From Beaufortia kweichowensis (taxonomy: Eukaryota > Chordata > Actinopteri > Cypriniformes > Gastromyzontidae): 64,000 bases of DNA. The first letter of the stretch is position 1; the number at the start of each line of letters is the position of its first letter. Of this stretch, positions 24,074 through 37,200 are shown piece after piece. The notes beneath the pieces were generated by a model, which worked only from the letters and a program-made list of their open reading frames with translations, made no database searches and was not told the DNA's origin. The stretch spans positions 11,759,795 to 11,823,794 of the forward strand of contig CM032795.1 of the NCBI GenBank assembly GCA_019155185.1, given 5' to 3'. The position numbers were made by a program, and so were the translations under genes.

Positions 24074-27000
24074 ATGGCGTCGGACACCAGCGACACGGAG
24101 GAGTTTTACGATGCTGCGGAAGATGTCAACTTCACTCCCTCACCTCACGCGTGAGTCTCTCATGCTAAATAAAAGGATGTGTTATTATTAATAGTGCAAT
24201 CATTAATATTGCGCCATCTAATAGCTGTTTTCTGAATGTTGAATGAAGCGGCACCTGTCAAAGCTGTCAACAGTTGCCCGTTAGTTACACTGTATCTGTA
24301 CAGCCATGGACGGTTTATTATGCGGACATTTACAAATCATATGACTTACACAAGTATGTTTAGGCTCAAAGTTTAGTGAGCTGCCTATCTAGACAGCATT
24401 TGTGTGAAATGTAGGTACATTAGCTTAGTGTGTTAGTTGTAAGACAGTGGCAAAAACGACACGTAGCGTTAAGATGATGTGGCTGTGCTGTGTTGTTTCA
24501 GAACTGGTGTTGGTTTTGTCATTTTTCATCCAAACTTTTTTTTAAATCATAGAAAGGTTGCTATGGTTTTACTACAAATGTAAAAGAAATAGAATACCTT
24601 TTAATGTTATTGCACAACTGTACAACAAATTTAGCATAGTACACACATATATGAAAAACAGATACAAACAGACATAGACCAGGCAGGTGTTAATATATAT
24701 GGATAAAAAGAGCGCACAGAACGTATATACTGAATTAAACTTCAAGACGAATTGTAATTTGACAGACAGCTAATCTTTGAGTCACAATCATGGCAGCTAT
24801 TTTCAGAAAAAGAGAGCTCAGATGACTAAAACTGACTCAGATTCTCATAGTGATAACAACAGTCAGAGAACAATGTGAATGACTGAACGTTTGGAAAAAG
24901 GATGTCTTGTGTGAAGAATGAGTTAAAATAATAAACAATGTACAATAGAATAAAAATCCACTCATTCTTGTGATCACAAGCAGGGGTCAAAGGTGTGTCT
25001 GAAAACTTGTGACAATGAAAGAAATGTTTTGCCAGTTTGATAGGCGCAAACATCAGTGGGTCTCAGTGAAAGTAAACATGTAGTTGCTGGTTAAAGGGTG
25101 TGTTAAGAATTAGACTGAAGGGCTTGTCTGTTCTTGAATGCTGTGTCAGGCAGGCCACACTGGCTTTTCATTAGCCTCAGACCTCTTTATGTGTCAGGGT
25201 TGGGAGGGGCTCTAATATCCACACACTGTGTTTTTGTACAAACAAGACCTTATTGACATTCACTAATTAGTCTAGATTATGCCTTATCTAGAGCTGAATG
25301 GTATAAAGGCTTAAATTCCACATGCTCTATGCACCTCTCATGTGAGCGTGAGAATTAAAATACAGCTCTTTATGAAATTGAGCTTGAACTTGGTGATTTG
25401 TTTCTTAATCGATTGTGTTTTGTTTTCCTTTAGGTCGCCTGCAAAGTTTGACCTTCCTCAACCCGGGGTAGGAGTTTACTGTTTACATTAAACCTGTGTT
25501 TTTGTTTAGTACAACGTTATTTAGAGGAGAGAAGCACAACAAATAAATACAGCCTCACATGTACAGTAAAGGGCTTGGGTGATGTCACGAGATCTTATCT
25601 TCTAGATGTGCCTAAGTCACATGAATACAAGATATAAGGTTGTAGGCTTTATTGCAGAGTCTCTAGATTTGGTAAATGTTTGAATAAAACAGATTTTATA
25701 AATGAAACAAACCAGGTCCTATAAACTCCTATTAAACTGTATTGATCTATTGATCTTTACACACAAATAAATTATGTTCCATTGTGGTAATCCTGTTATA
25801 TGACATTATATAGCGAGTGAAAAATATTTTTTATATGTTGTTTTTGATTGGCTGCAGGGTTTTGCAGAAAATGTGGTACAGGACATCACTGGATTGGCTC
25901 GGCCTGATTCTCGCCATGATGATTCCCTTCAGGTGTGCTTCTCCATTATACACAGTTTTTCTCTTGCTTTGTTTCTCATCCGCGCTCTCTGTCTTTCTAT
26001 TTTTCTCTTTTTGTATTTATGGTATTTGTAAATAAACCATGGCATACTCTATTGTGTGTTTGCCCGAAATGTAGGTCATTTCGCTTGGTGGTTGATGTCC
26101 CTGATAATATAACATAAACTGGTTTATAACTCCTTTTAGAGTTCTGTTTCTCTTGTGAGTAGTTAATCAAATTAATTGGGTGCTGAAGTGTATTGGTAAA
26201 TAAAGGTGGACTCTGAGACCTTTGTAGGAATGGTCATAAGTTATTATTGATATTGTTGAGAAACATGAGCTTAGATAAACAAAGTGTTCCTCTTCACACA
26301 TATTAGTTTGATGAACATATGCTGCATTCTGCATGCACACTATAGTAAACACATTCCAATGTCTCTCTTTCTAGATCATTGATAGTATTATAGAGGAGAG
26401 TCAAAAGACGAATGAAGTGGAAGATCAGTTGTTGAGAGGAGAGGACATATGTGCAACTTCATCTGAAGCTGACCGCAGTGTTGACAAAAAACAGGTTACT
26501 GAGGCTGTTGTGTTACCTGCAGAAGACTCTGATCAGATGCAAGATAATTCTGGCCCTGATGAGCAGCCGCCTGATGTAAGACCAAATGAAGTGATGTCAC
26601 AGAACATTCAGGAAAGAGCACCAGATGTGGCAGATGCCGCCCAAGTGGGCCAGGACCAAACTATGCCACCTCCTCCTGACATTACTAGTGCATTGGGTCA
26701 GCCATCACAGCCTTGTGCAGAAACAGCTGACATTTTAGAACAAGTCCCTATGACTGAACCAGACGGCCCTGGTCCCTCCAAACCTCCCAGACAGTTTACG
26801 GTGGAGCCAGACATTGTGGCTAGTACAAAGAAGCCGCCACCCTCAAGGCCACCTCCACCCACTGGAGCACCACCTCCTAGGCCGCCTCCCCCTTCACGGC
26901 CCAACCTCCCACCTAGTAAAAAGTCCCAGGAAGTGTTGCGACCAACAGGGCTTGAGGGTAGGTTTTCAGTAGTGAGCTGGTAATATTACGTATTTTAAAA

Positions 27001-30000
27001 ACAGTCTTATAAGGATTGGACAATTTTTTGTTTGTCATTTTTTAGATTTGTGGTGGTAATTTTGAGAAATCTGAAAAAATAAAATAATAAAAGTGGTTCT
27101 CAATGACGTAATCACTTAAACAGTCAGTTATAAATAAGAACAAAGAAACAAATGACAAATAAAAAACAGCATAAACATAACAGTTTGTGTATAAATCTGT
27201 GCCTTATGATTGGTCAGTCTCAGTAGATCCAGCAGACGAGCTGTGTGGATTGGTCAGCCCAAATGCCACAGTGCGATGTAATACTAAAGAACAACAGCAC
27301 TCCCTGGATCTCGCTAGTGCCACTAGTGGTGATAAAGTGGTCACTGCACAGGTTTGTAGTTTAATAATGTCATACCAGAAAGTGTAAATAAATATGCAAA
27401 AAATAAAAGATTACAACACTTGTATTTAACATCATGTTCGTGTGAGCAGGAAAACGATGAGCAGGCATCCAGTCCTAGTGGCAGTGAGACTCCAGGGCCA
27501 CAGAGACCAAGGTCTAACTCAGGCAGAGAGCTTACAGATGAGGTATTTTTTCCACTGTGTGTCTGTGTGTGTACATTTTAGTCATTGTTTGGAAAAATCT
27601 CTGCATAATCTGTGTGCATGCATGTTGTACAGGAAATTCTTGCAAGTGTCATGATCAAGAATCTGGACACCGGTGAGGAGATCCCATTAATCCAGGCCGA
27701 GGAGAAGCTACCAACTGGAATCAACCCACTTACACTGCACATCATGAGGAGAACAAAGGAGTATATCTCGTAAGAGATCAGCATTTACCATAGAGCATTG
27801 CAAACATACGCATTCTGGACTATACACCTGAGTCTAATACATGAATGCAAATCTAAATTGATCCACATAATCCACATTGCATTGAATAGTAGCTGATGCT
27901 GCATTTCATATGTGATACAGAAGATAATTTTCCTTATATGATACTTTTATATGCTTCTAATGCCGTGTGGCCCTCGGGCTGCAGGATTGAATTCTATCAG
28001 TAATCCAGTTCTCCACACTTTCATCTGCCTTCGCTTTATTAACCAAAGTGAAGCCTGTTTTTTCTCTTTTGAAGCGAGAAGGCACGTAATCTCTTCTCCT
28101 CTCCTCCTTCTTAACTTTTTGACATGAAGTGTCTAAGGTGATAACAGTTTTGTAGTTCATCTGTTAATGTGGTTCATTTTAATCATTTGGGTGGTTTAGT
28201 GTGGTCCTGGATCAGTGTCAGTAGATTTCTCGTTTTACATCAGGATTAAGCAGAGTTGAGTCTCGAAGCCAGCAGTACTGACGCTTTAGGGCGATATCTC
28301 AGTCTTTCTCTTTTCTCTGCAGAAATGATGCAGCACAGTCGGATGATGATGATAAATCCCAGCCTGCTCTCACAGACACAGATGGAGGAAAACTCAAGCA
28401 GAGAACGTAAGAGATCAATATTCATAACTGTAGTCATAACATTTTCTTATGTTCAGCATATTATTGAGTTTATATAGCATATAGTGTCACAAATATAAAT
28501 GAATGTCGGTTTAAAGCCAGTGAGCTGTTCATTTACCTGTTGTGTTTGTTTCTCCTCTCCTCAGAACACAGCTGAAGAAGTTTCTAGGGAAATCAGTGAA
28601 AAGGGCAAAGCACCTGGCGGAAGAGTACGGTGAGAAAGCTGTTAATAAAGTCAAGAGCGTTCGAGATGAAGTATTTCACACAGACCCGGACGACCCATCC
28701 TCCAGTGATGATGAGGGGATGCCGTACACCAGACCGGTCAAGTTTAAAGCTGCTCACAGCTTCAAAGGGCCCTTTGACTTTGACCAAATCAAAGTGGTGC
28801 AGGACCTGAGCGGAGAACACATGGTGAGGAGAGAGTCTGACCTTTAATGGCACTTTTAACCTTCCAATGTGGATTGTTTTGTGTTCGTGAATGATTTAGT
28901 TCATTATTTTGTGATAATGATCTCTTTATCTCTCGCTCTCTCAGGGTGCTGTCTGGACAATGAAATTTTCTCATTGTGGGAGGCTGTTGGCTACAGCAGG
29001 GCAGGATAATGTCGTTCGGATCTGGGTTTTAAAAAATGCGTATGACTATTTCAACAACATGAGAATAAAATACAATACAGAAGGTAACCACCTACAGTAT
29101 TTGGATAAAGGCTTCTATTTTGTTCTGTTGTGTACATAACTTTTTATTTCTCTTCATACTGTATATTCATATCCAATTTATGTATCTGTAATTGTAAAGA
29201 TATACAATTCCTTGAGTTACTTTAATAACATTTCTACAGTTACACTTCAGTAATTCCAAAATTTTAGTCTGACAACATTTCATTTTAAAAACATCATAAA
29301 CTTCCATGATATTTGATCCTAGTTTAGCTAGTTTCTTGTCTTTCGTTTTACTTCATGGTCTCTTGTATTAAATAGGTCTCTTGTATTAAGGTGTCATGAC
29401 TCACTTCAAAGAGTAATACAGGAACAGAAACCAGCATGAAAAACAACACCCATAACACACACACACACACACACACTCACTTTAACACTTTAAAACATTG
29501 AAACTTTACATAGATCAGGCATGAATGGGCATGTGACTTAAGGGAAATGTATTGCTAGACTTAGGATTACATTGAAACAATGAATCACTGACTGTTTAGT
29601 TTAATCTAAGGTATGGATGTCACAATATACTGATATTAATGATATTGTGTTATTACTACACATGTGATAATATTGTAATTATTTTGCCCATTTAACATTT
29701 CGCCTTAAGAACCACAATGTTTAATTCCTAATGATGTGGGGTATGGCAACCGCAAAAGTTTATATGTTGTTTGAAAGTGAATTATTTTTCTGTCTCCCCC
29801 ATTCTCTTTCAGGACGCGTTTCCCCGTCTCCATCTCAGGAGAGTCTGTGTTCTTCTAAATCAGATACTGAAGGAGGGGTGAGCTAGGTTTTGATGTCCTC
29901 CTCCACTTTATACTGACAGAAGATGGCATGTGTTCCTAAAACATCTGCTTGTCTCTCTGTTTCTCCATCTCTCTTAGTTTGGAGCTGGAGTGGAGGACAC

Positions 30001-32796
30001 CGACACTGAGGATAGAAACGTGCCATTCCGACAGGTTCCTTTCTGCAAGTACAAGGGTCATACTGCTGACCTGCTGGATCTCTCCTGGTCAAAGGTGAGA
30101 GGTTACAACTTTAAGAGTCCATAAAGGGTCTCTGTATAAAACAAAGAGTTAAAGGAAAAGTTCACCCTACAATGTAAATTCAAATATAGGATTTTATTTT
30201 CATCTTCTGTCAAACAAAAATGGAGGTTTGAATTTTGAAATACTGTGTTGGTATTTTTTCCCATGCATTAACGTTAAACAAATTTTTTTTTTTGTTGGTT
30301 TCTTACAAAAAGTTATTGTTAACCCTTTAGGAAAGTCATATGGAAAACTTTTATAGTGCCTTTTTCTTTCATTTTGAATTTTCATTTTGAATTTTTATGT
30401 GTATATCCAATTATTCTGTCTGCCATGAAAGAATCATTCAGGTTTTGAACCTGAAGAGTGAGTAAAGAATGCTGACTGTTCCTTTAAGCATTTCAAGTTC
30501 TTGGATTAATGAATAGTAATTGGATTTGATTGATTTATTTTTTGTTTTGAGTAGAACTACTTCCTCCTGTCATCATCTATGGATAAGACGGTTCGCCTAT
30601 GGCACATCTCCAGGAGAGAGTGTCTCTGCTGCTTTCAGCATATAGACTTTGTTACAGCCATTGCGTTTCATCCCAGGGTAAGTGTTTCTGTCCATGTGTG
30701 TCCACAATGATTTGTTTATGTGTGTATCAATGCTTGTGTCTTTCCATCAGGATGACAGATATTTCTTGAGCGGCTCTTTGGATGGAAAGTTGCGCTTATG
30801 GAATATTCCAGATAAAAAGGTTGCACTGTGGAATGAGGTAGACGGACAGACGCGCTTGATCACGGCGGCAAACTTCTGCCAGAATGGAAAATATGCAGTT
30901 ATTGGCACCTATGATGGACGCTGTATTTTCTATGACACAGAGGTGTGTGTTTCTTTAATCTAACAATGAATATGTCATCATTTATTCCCCCTCAAATTTA
31001 TATAATGTCAGTATTTATATAACCCAAAAAGAGTCTTCATTATCTTTATTTTGCTGAATCTTTATCAACAGTTGTTCCTACAGTACCTTTTATATGACAT
31101 AAATGAACCACAGAAGTAGTTTACATGATTTGTGTCTGATGACATAATGCTCATATTTTGGGAACTGTTTGTTCAGCAGCAAAAAAGATTTAAGGAACCG
31201 CAATAATACACATTATATTTATAAATCCACCTATAAATAGTTGATAATAAATTCATTATCACTTCTTTCATTCTGTTTTGTTCAGCGTCTTAAGTATCAC
31301 ACCCAAATCCATGTTCGCTCCACAAGAGGCAGGAATCGCGTGGGCCGCAAAATCACAGGTATCGAGCCGCTTCCCGGAGAGAACAAGGTGAGACGTTCAG
31401 GTGTCAACAGGAAAGTTTTGTGATAATGAGAATCGTAATATAACTATGTAGCGAAAATATAAATGGATAGTCAAACTTGAAACTCTTGTTTACTTCAATA
31501 TAAAATCAATTAGTGAGTCAATATTCATCAAGAGATCAAATTTGATGTCCAGCATTTACCCTAAATTGACATCTTACAGAAAAGTTTGAAATCTTTTTCT
31601 CTACAGATCTTGGTGACGTCAAACGACTCTCGGATTCGCCTGTATGACCTGAGAGATTTGTCTCTTTCTATGAAATATAAAGGTTATGTGAACAGCAGCA
31701 GTCAGATCAAAGCCAGTTTTAGGTGAGAACACAGTTCCAGTTATGGCCATCATGAATTTGGTTTTAAACCTTTGGTTCATATTTTGACATAAACTGTTAA
31801 AGTCATGAAAATACAGTTTCTCTACCCATTTGAGGTCATGGTTTGTATTTTAACCTAACCTTCTAAAATGCAATTTCTTGTCTTGTAGCCATGACTACTC
31901 TTTCATTGTGAGTGGCTCAGAGGACAAGTATGTGTACATCTGGAGCACGTACCACGACCTAAGCAAGTTCACATCCGTGCGGAGAGACCGCAATGACTTC
32001 TGGGAAGGAATCAAAGGTAATATATTGATAACACTTTACTATGAGGTTATATTTGTCAACATTGGTAAATGTATTATAAAGCATGAACTAACAACGAGCA
32101 AAGAAGTATTTATTATTCTTTGTTAATGTTTATTAATGCCAATACAATTGTTTATGTTAGTTGTGCATTAACAAATGTTAACAGATACAAATGAAATTAA
32201 AAATGTATTATTAAATGCTGAAGATAACGCTAACTAAGATTAATCAATGCTGTAAAAGTATTGTTTATGGTTAGTTCATGTTAGCTCATGCTTAATTAAT
32301 GTTAACAAATACAACCTTATTGTAAAGTGCTACCAATAAATCACAGTCACACACTTTGTTGTGGTGATCTGTAAGTAAAACTGGCTAAAGTCATGTTTAG
32401 ATGATAGTAGAAGTGATCGTTGTTGTTTGCACATTTGTAGTCTTATGTTCCTTTTCCTTTCTGTTTTGTAGCCCATAATGCAGTTGTGACTTCAGCCATT
32501 TTTGCTCCACATCCGGATCTTATTGTGCCTCAAGAGGCAGGAGCAGAAAAGCCCGACTCCGACTGTAAAAGTGACAGCACAGATGACTCTGAGACCATCC
32601 CATCAGGTACTGACCGTAACCGCTGTGACATTCTACGCTCTATATGATGGTGATTATTCTTTGGTTCTCGTTCTGCTGTTCATTCCTTTTTTCTTATCGT
32701 TTCTCAGGAGCACTGAAAACGGACCACTCTGAAGTTTTGCTCTCTGCTGATTTCACCGGAGCCATTAAAGTCTTTGTCAATGTTAAGAAATACTGA
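24074..32796 (+). CDS. wdr44: WD repeat-containing protein 44 (Rab11-binding, rabphilin-11), complete
   Basis: WDR44 is a Rab11 effector that tethers recycling tubules to the ER through VAP proteins. Coding exons: 24074-24150, 25434-25467, 25858-25932, 26375-26957, 27224-27351, 27450-27542, 27633-27769, 28323-28406, 28565-28823, 28945-29083, 29813-29877, 29978-30094, 30555-30677, 30751-30942, 31286-31387, 31607-31722, 31889-32016, 32472-32606, 32708-32796. All junctions are GT-AG and in phase; total 891 aa (human about 913). Residues 3-17 carry the FFAT-like VAP motif (DTEEFYDAAED). A proline-rich segment (PPPPSRP type) lies near residues 205-250. The Rab-binding middle region includes SGRELTDEEILASVMIKNL. 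Seven-bladed WD repeats run from about residue 491 (GAVWTMKFSHCGRLLATAG) to the end. The region before the proline-rich segment is the least conserved. It converges tail-to-tail with the U2SURP-like gene. Confidence 0.96.
24151..25433 (+). other. wdr44 intron 1
   Basis: Donor CACGC|GTGAGT, acceptor TTTCCTTTAG. AT-rich beyond the first 200 bp, with no exon or RNA gene seen. The minus-strand frame at 24826-25053 has no recognised similarity. Confidence 0.7.
29455..29476. repeat. (CA)n microsatellite
   Basis: About eleven CA units in wdr44 intron 10. Confidence 0.9.
30149..30487. mobile_element. MITE with TTAAAGGAA terminal repeats
   Basis: Starts TTAAAGGAAAAGTTCACCC and ends with GTGAGTAAAG...TGTTCCTTTAA, so TTAAAGGAA is mirrored at both ends. 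The sequence resembles the very common cyprinid repeat whose ends read TTAAAGGGATAGTTCACCC and GGGTGAGTAAATGATG. It lies in wdr44 intron 12 and has no open frame of its own. Confidence 0.75.
32029..32334. mobile_element. MITE with AACACTTTACTATGAGGTT-type ends
   Basis: The left end (TAACACTTTACTATGAGGTT) matches the reverse complement of the right end (AACCTTATTGTAAAGTGCTA) over about 20 bases with few mismatches, and the arms keep matching inward (TATTTGT-AACATT, CATGAACTAACA). This is a widespread teleost repeat type. It sits 13 bp into wdr44 intron 17 and contributes most of that intron. Confidence 0.8.
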
Positions 32797-33385
32797 GTGT
32801 TTTAATGCACCGAACGCCCATGTGTAAAATGATATAAAAGATTTTGGTCAAAGCTGAAACAGAGAAGACTAAAGCAGTGCCACTTTACAGATAACTGAGC
32901 CCCCATTTATTCACCCAATCAGCTGCTGGCGAGTGCTCTGAGAGGCGGAAATTATAAGCCCCGCCTTATTCACGGAGAACAGTGACCCAGGAAGTTGGAA
33001 GGTGGGGACACTACAGCTGAACACATCTCTCTTTCTTTCCCTTTTTAATAATTTGATTTCATTTGAGGATGAGTAGGTATTACTGAGGTATTATTGCATT
33101 GTTATTTGACGTACACAAAAGGGCTTTAAATTGCACGGATCGATGATGCCATTTTAATGGATGAGTGAAACTGCAAGCCTGTTTTAAGACTCTATGGATT
33201 TCAGAAACACACACACTGATTCTAACCCCAAAGTGTTTTCCAGAAAGTATCACACATTTCCAACATTAGCACTAACTAAATTCATTTCAGTGTTTTTTCA
33301 GTGTTATTTTATGTTGTAAAAATAATTAAATCTGATTTTTTATGTGTATGATTCCAGAAATAAAACATGATTTTCCCATGTAAGG
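32797..33385 (+). promoter_or_regulatory. wdr44 3' UTR with poly(A) signal
   Basis: From the TGA at 32794-32796 to just past a canonical AATAAA at 33359-33364. The end of the UTR is inferred from that hexamer; no other plus-strand AATAAA precedes it in the UTR. About 535 bp of AT-rich DNA then separate it from the opposing poly(A) signal at 33921-33926. Confidence 0.65.
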
Positions 33386-33904
33386 TTCACTGGTGTGAGT
33401 TTAGTTTGTCTCCTTGTGCTTTATTCTGAGTCTAAACACCAGCCTTTTGTTGCACTGTTTTTATGCATTGGATAATTACACATTTACATATGTGATACAT
33501 ATTTGATACTTCTCATTAAGATCCTTAACAAAAATAAACAATAAATTGCAAAATGCAGGTTTTATCTTATGACTTTTGTGAAAAGTTACTAAACTATTCT
33601 CATGTGTTCCAGCAAAGGCTTACATTTTCACCCAGAATTACCCGTGTTAAGACATGAAAAAGATAAAGGTTCAGTTAAAGTTAATATTCTGAATAAGGCA
33701 TTTTATGATATACAATATTTATAAAAAGAATTTGTCGATCAGTTCGAGGTGTTGCACATATTGTGATTCTTATTATTAATAGAAGAATATTGTGTATATA
33801 AACAGTCAGTGACACCACTACATCCACTGTGAATCCTTTAAATACATCTAGAACTGTTTATAATTAACTCTTTGATAAAAACTAACTTTTACACAAAGCC
33901 ATTT

Positions 33905-34258
33905 GTCCTTCACAAATATTTTTATTGTAAAGGTCAGTAAGTGGAGGAGCCGAATCTTACAGCATTTTTAAACACTGGATTTAAAACAAAACAAGAGAAA
34001 ACACAAATAAAACAGTTTACAAAACAAAAATAAGATCTGTACAAGTTCACACTTCATCTTAGAAAAATTCAGCCAAGCCCAGGGTCATGAATGCAGCAGC
34101 CACACAGAAGACTGTTCTGGAAGCGAATGGATGGCTGTGAATTGCCCAGTCCTTCCCCAAAGCACTGTGGAACAGAAATGCGGTTGTGCAAGACGAGCAG
34201 CCCTATGTCTCAGCAAGTCTGTGTTATTACATGACTGCAGAGGTCAAGGGGTTTGAGT
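33905..34258 (-). promoter_or_regulatory. 3' UTR and poly(A) signal of the U2SURP-like gene
   Basis: Minus-strand AATAAA is at 33926-33921, about 335 nt beyond the stop codon. The UTR is unremarkable. The position makes the two convergent transcripts non-overlapping if both hexamers are used. Confidence 0.6.
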
Positions 34259-37200
34259 TCAGTGTTTGCTCTTCTTGGACTTCTTGTGCGAGCGATGTGG
34301 TGATCGGGACGATGACCTCCAAGATTTGTGCTGCGGTGATGGTGATCGAGAGCGCTTGGACTTTCGTGGCGATCGAGATCTCGTTCTTCATGTGAGACAT
34401 AAAATAAAGAGGATAAAGTGAGTGGTAAATGTGGAGTAAAATGACTCACATGATTATAAAGCATCAAGGAGTAAAATGTTCTGGAGGTGATGTTAGCTGT
34501 TCTTCTATTTCAAAGACATGCACACACACATACTTTGTGACTTGCGTCACACCTGCATTTAAAACTCTATACACTGACCTTTTATAGATACTATGGACTG
34601 ACAAAAGTAACAACAGCCAAATAGCATTAGTGGCACGAAGAACCTTATATTGCGGCTGGCCCGCCCTACAAAATGACTGACAGGCTGTCACGTCTTTTCT
34701 GTTATTCTGTTTTCACCATTCTACTTAAAATATCTCAAATCAGTTATAACACTTTTAAAAGAGTGATAAGGTTAGACTATTGAAGTGTTTGTGTGATATG
34801 TGCGTACCTCTCTCTCCTCTCATCTTTGTCTCGACTCCGTCCCCTACTCCTCTCTCTGTCTTCGCTCTTTCGACTCTTTTCTTTATCCCGTGTTTTACTT
34901 CTGTCCTCCCCTTTATCTCTCCGCTCGTCTTTTTTAGACCTTTCTTTCGGTTTCTGTGACCATTTTCCTCCCTTTTCTTGGTCGTCCTTATCGAATTCCT
35001 AAAGGACAGGAAGAAACAGAAAGAGATTTTTAACATCAAGTGTGTTTATCATAAAGTGTTTTTCCTATACACCATGTATTCTTATGTATGTTTGTTTGCA
35101 GTGTAAATGCAAGCTAATACAAATAAAAGCAACGGTATACATATTAATGTGTATTTTATGCACTGATTTGTGCTTAAAACAACCAGATAAGTACTGTATG
35201 TAAATGTAAGGAATTTGTACCATGATTGTAAGGTGTTTACCTTCTGTAGCAGTCGGTTTCTATAGTGCTGAACTTGCTGTTGGAGACTCATGCTGGACTT
35301 CCTTTGTCTTTTACCTGACTCTAATTCATCCTGAAACTTCATCACCTTAACCTGCAATATGCACATACATACATTAATAGTGTGTGGGTGTAAGAATGAC
35401 ACAAAAATGTGAAATACTGAGTGTGACTGACTGACCTCCAGTTCTCGGAGGCGTGTCCTTTTGCTTTCAGATAGCTCAAAGTTTTTCAGAGAACTCTTAA
35501 ACTCCGCCCCCTCGAACCTGCTGGGGCTGTCAGCATCATCGCTGCTCACGTCAGAGTCACCTTCATTCTCCTTTAGGCCGCTGCACGACCAGAAGAAGGT
35601 AGCAAACAATGAGAGAACCTATTCTTTCTCTCATTCTTTCTTTCTATTCTTTTGCTCATAAATCACTGTTTACAGGTTCAACTTTATAATATTATCCACC
35701 CATCACAGAAAAAAAATGGATCAAATTTAAATATACATATATTTAGATATATTCTTACCTTGAATTCAGCTCAGTGTCTGAGTCATTCTTTGCTAAAAAG
35801 ATAGGAACAATTTATTAGGATAAAACTGTTTAAAAGGGTCAATATAATAACAAGTGTAACTATAGGACTATCTCTCTTTCCTTTACTGACTGAAAATACA
35901 AACATCATATCAACAAACTTCATAAACGTTCACTGATATAATAAATAAGGCAGCAGAAGATCAAATCTCTCTTTGTGTTGTGATTCTACCTGAAGACTCT
36001 GAATCTTCCACTTTCTCCCATTTGGAAAGTGCAATACCGGGTAAGGTCTTATCTGAGCCATCATCCACTAGATCAAACATCCAAAAACAAGCAACTTAAA
36101 TAAAGTTTTGCAATCATATACATGTGTTACACAATGAAACGCAATAAAATCGGACAATTTTTAAAAGCTTTGCAAAAAACAAGGTCAGTAATTAAAAAGG
36201 TCCTATTACATACATGGAACACCATCGATATCATCTATTGGGTTTCCCAGGGGAACACCGTCAATGTCATCAACCGGTAAACCATCTATAGAGGCCGGGT
36301 CCCAGGTCATGGGTGAACCATCAAGGTCATCAAGAGGCATTCCATCAATTTCACCTCTTTCTAGAGGAACACCATCCAGAGGTGCTCCATCCAGATCTGG
36401 AGATTCAGGCTAGAGAAAGCAAATAAACCGATTATATGTATGGCAACATGTCTAATACTGAACAATAGGTTATCACCAAGGGCACGATAAAAGTGATGCG
36501 GTAACACAGGAATGCACACCAACAATGTTTTTATTTATTTAAATGGAATTGAAAATATATTCTAATGCCAGATATCTGTTGATTCATAAAAACAATGACT
36601 AATTCTGATTGTATTTTTTGATTAACTAAGCTTTGTTGATTAACAGTATAAATTAAATTTGATCTCACAGCTCACCTCTGGCCTGTCGATCACTTCCTCT
36701 CCAGGCTTAAAGATCCCCAGGAATATATTCTGCAGTTGGATCAGAAAGGAATCTGGATAAACTGCCCAGTCCTCCCACGCACGGAAACATCCCATGATCC
36801 TTTGCTGCAGAAAGCGAGAGAGATAAACGAAAGTACTGATAAAGAGAGAGGAAAATCAGATGTCTCTGCAGTGAAAGACTACAGAGCAGATGAAGAGCTT
36901 GAACAGACTGTGCTCATTCCTCACCTTAAACTGCTCTGCCTGAAGTCTGGCCTGGATGTTCCTATACGTTTCACTAATCTCTCCAAATATATCAGGCAGC
37001 TTTGTCTCAAAACTATAACACAGACATGAAAGGTATTATTAAGGACATTTCTTCACTAAAACAAAGACACACAAATGTGCATTTGACTCACAATTTGCGA
37101 TAATATGACGCATTGGCAACTTTGGCGCAGGAGTTGTAGAGAATATCAGATATCAGGTAAAGTCTGGCAATCTGCAAAACAAAAAGAGGTTAATAATACC

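Noticed and set aside
35082..35609. 175-codon minus-strand frame as a separate gene
   Set aside because: It is two exons of the U2SURP-like gene read through the intron between and beyond them.
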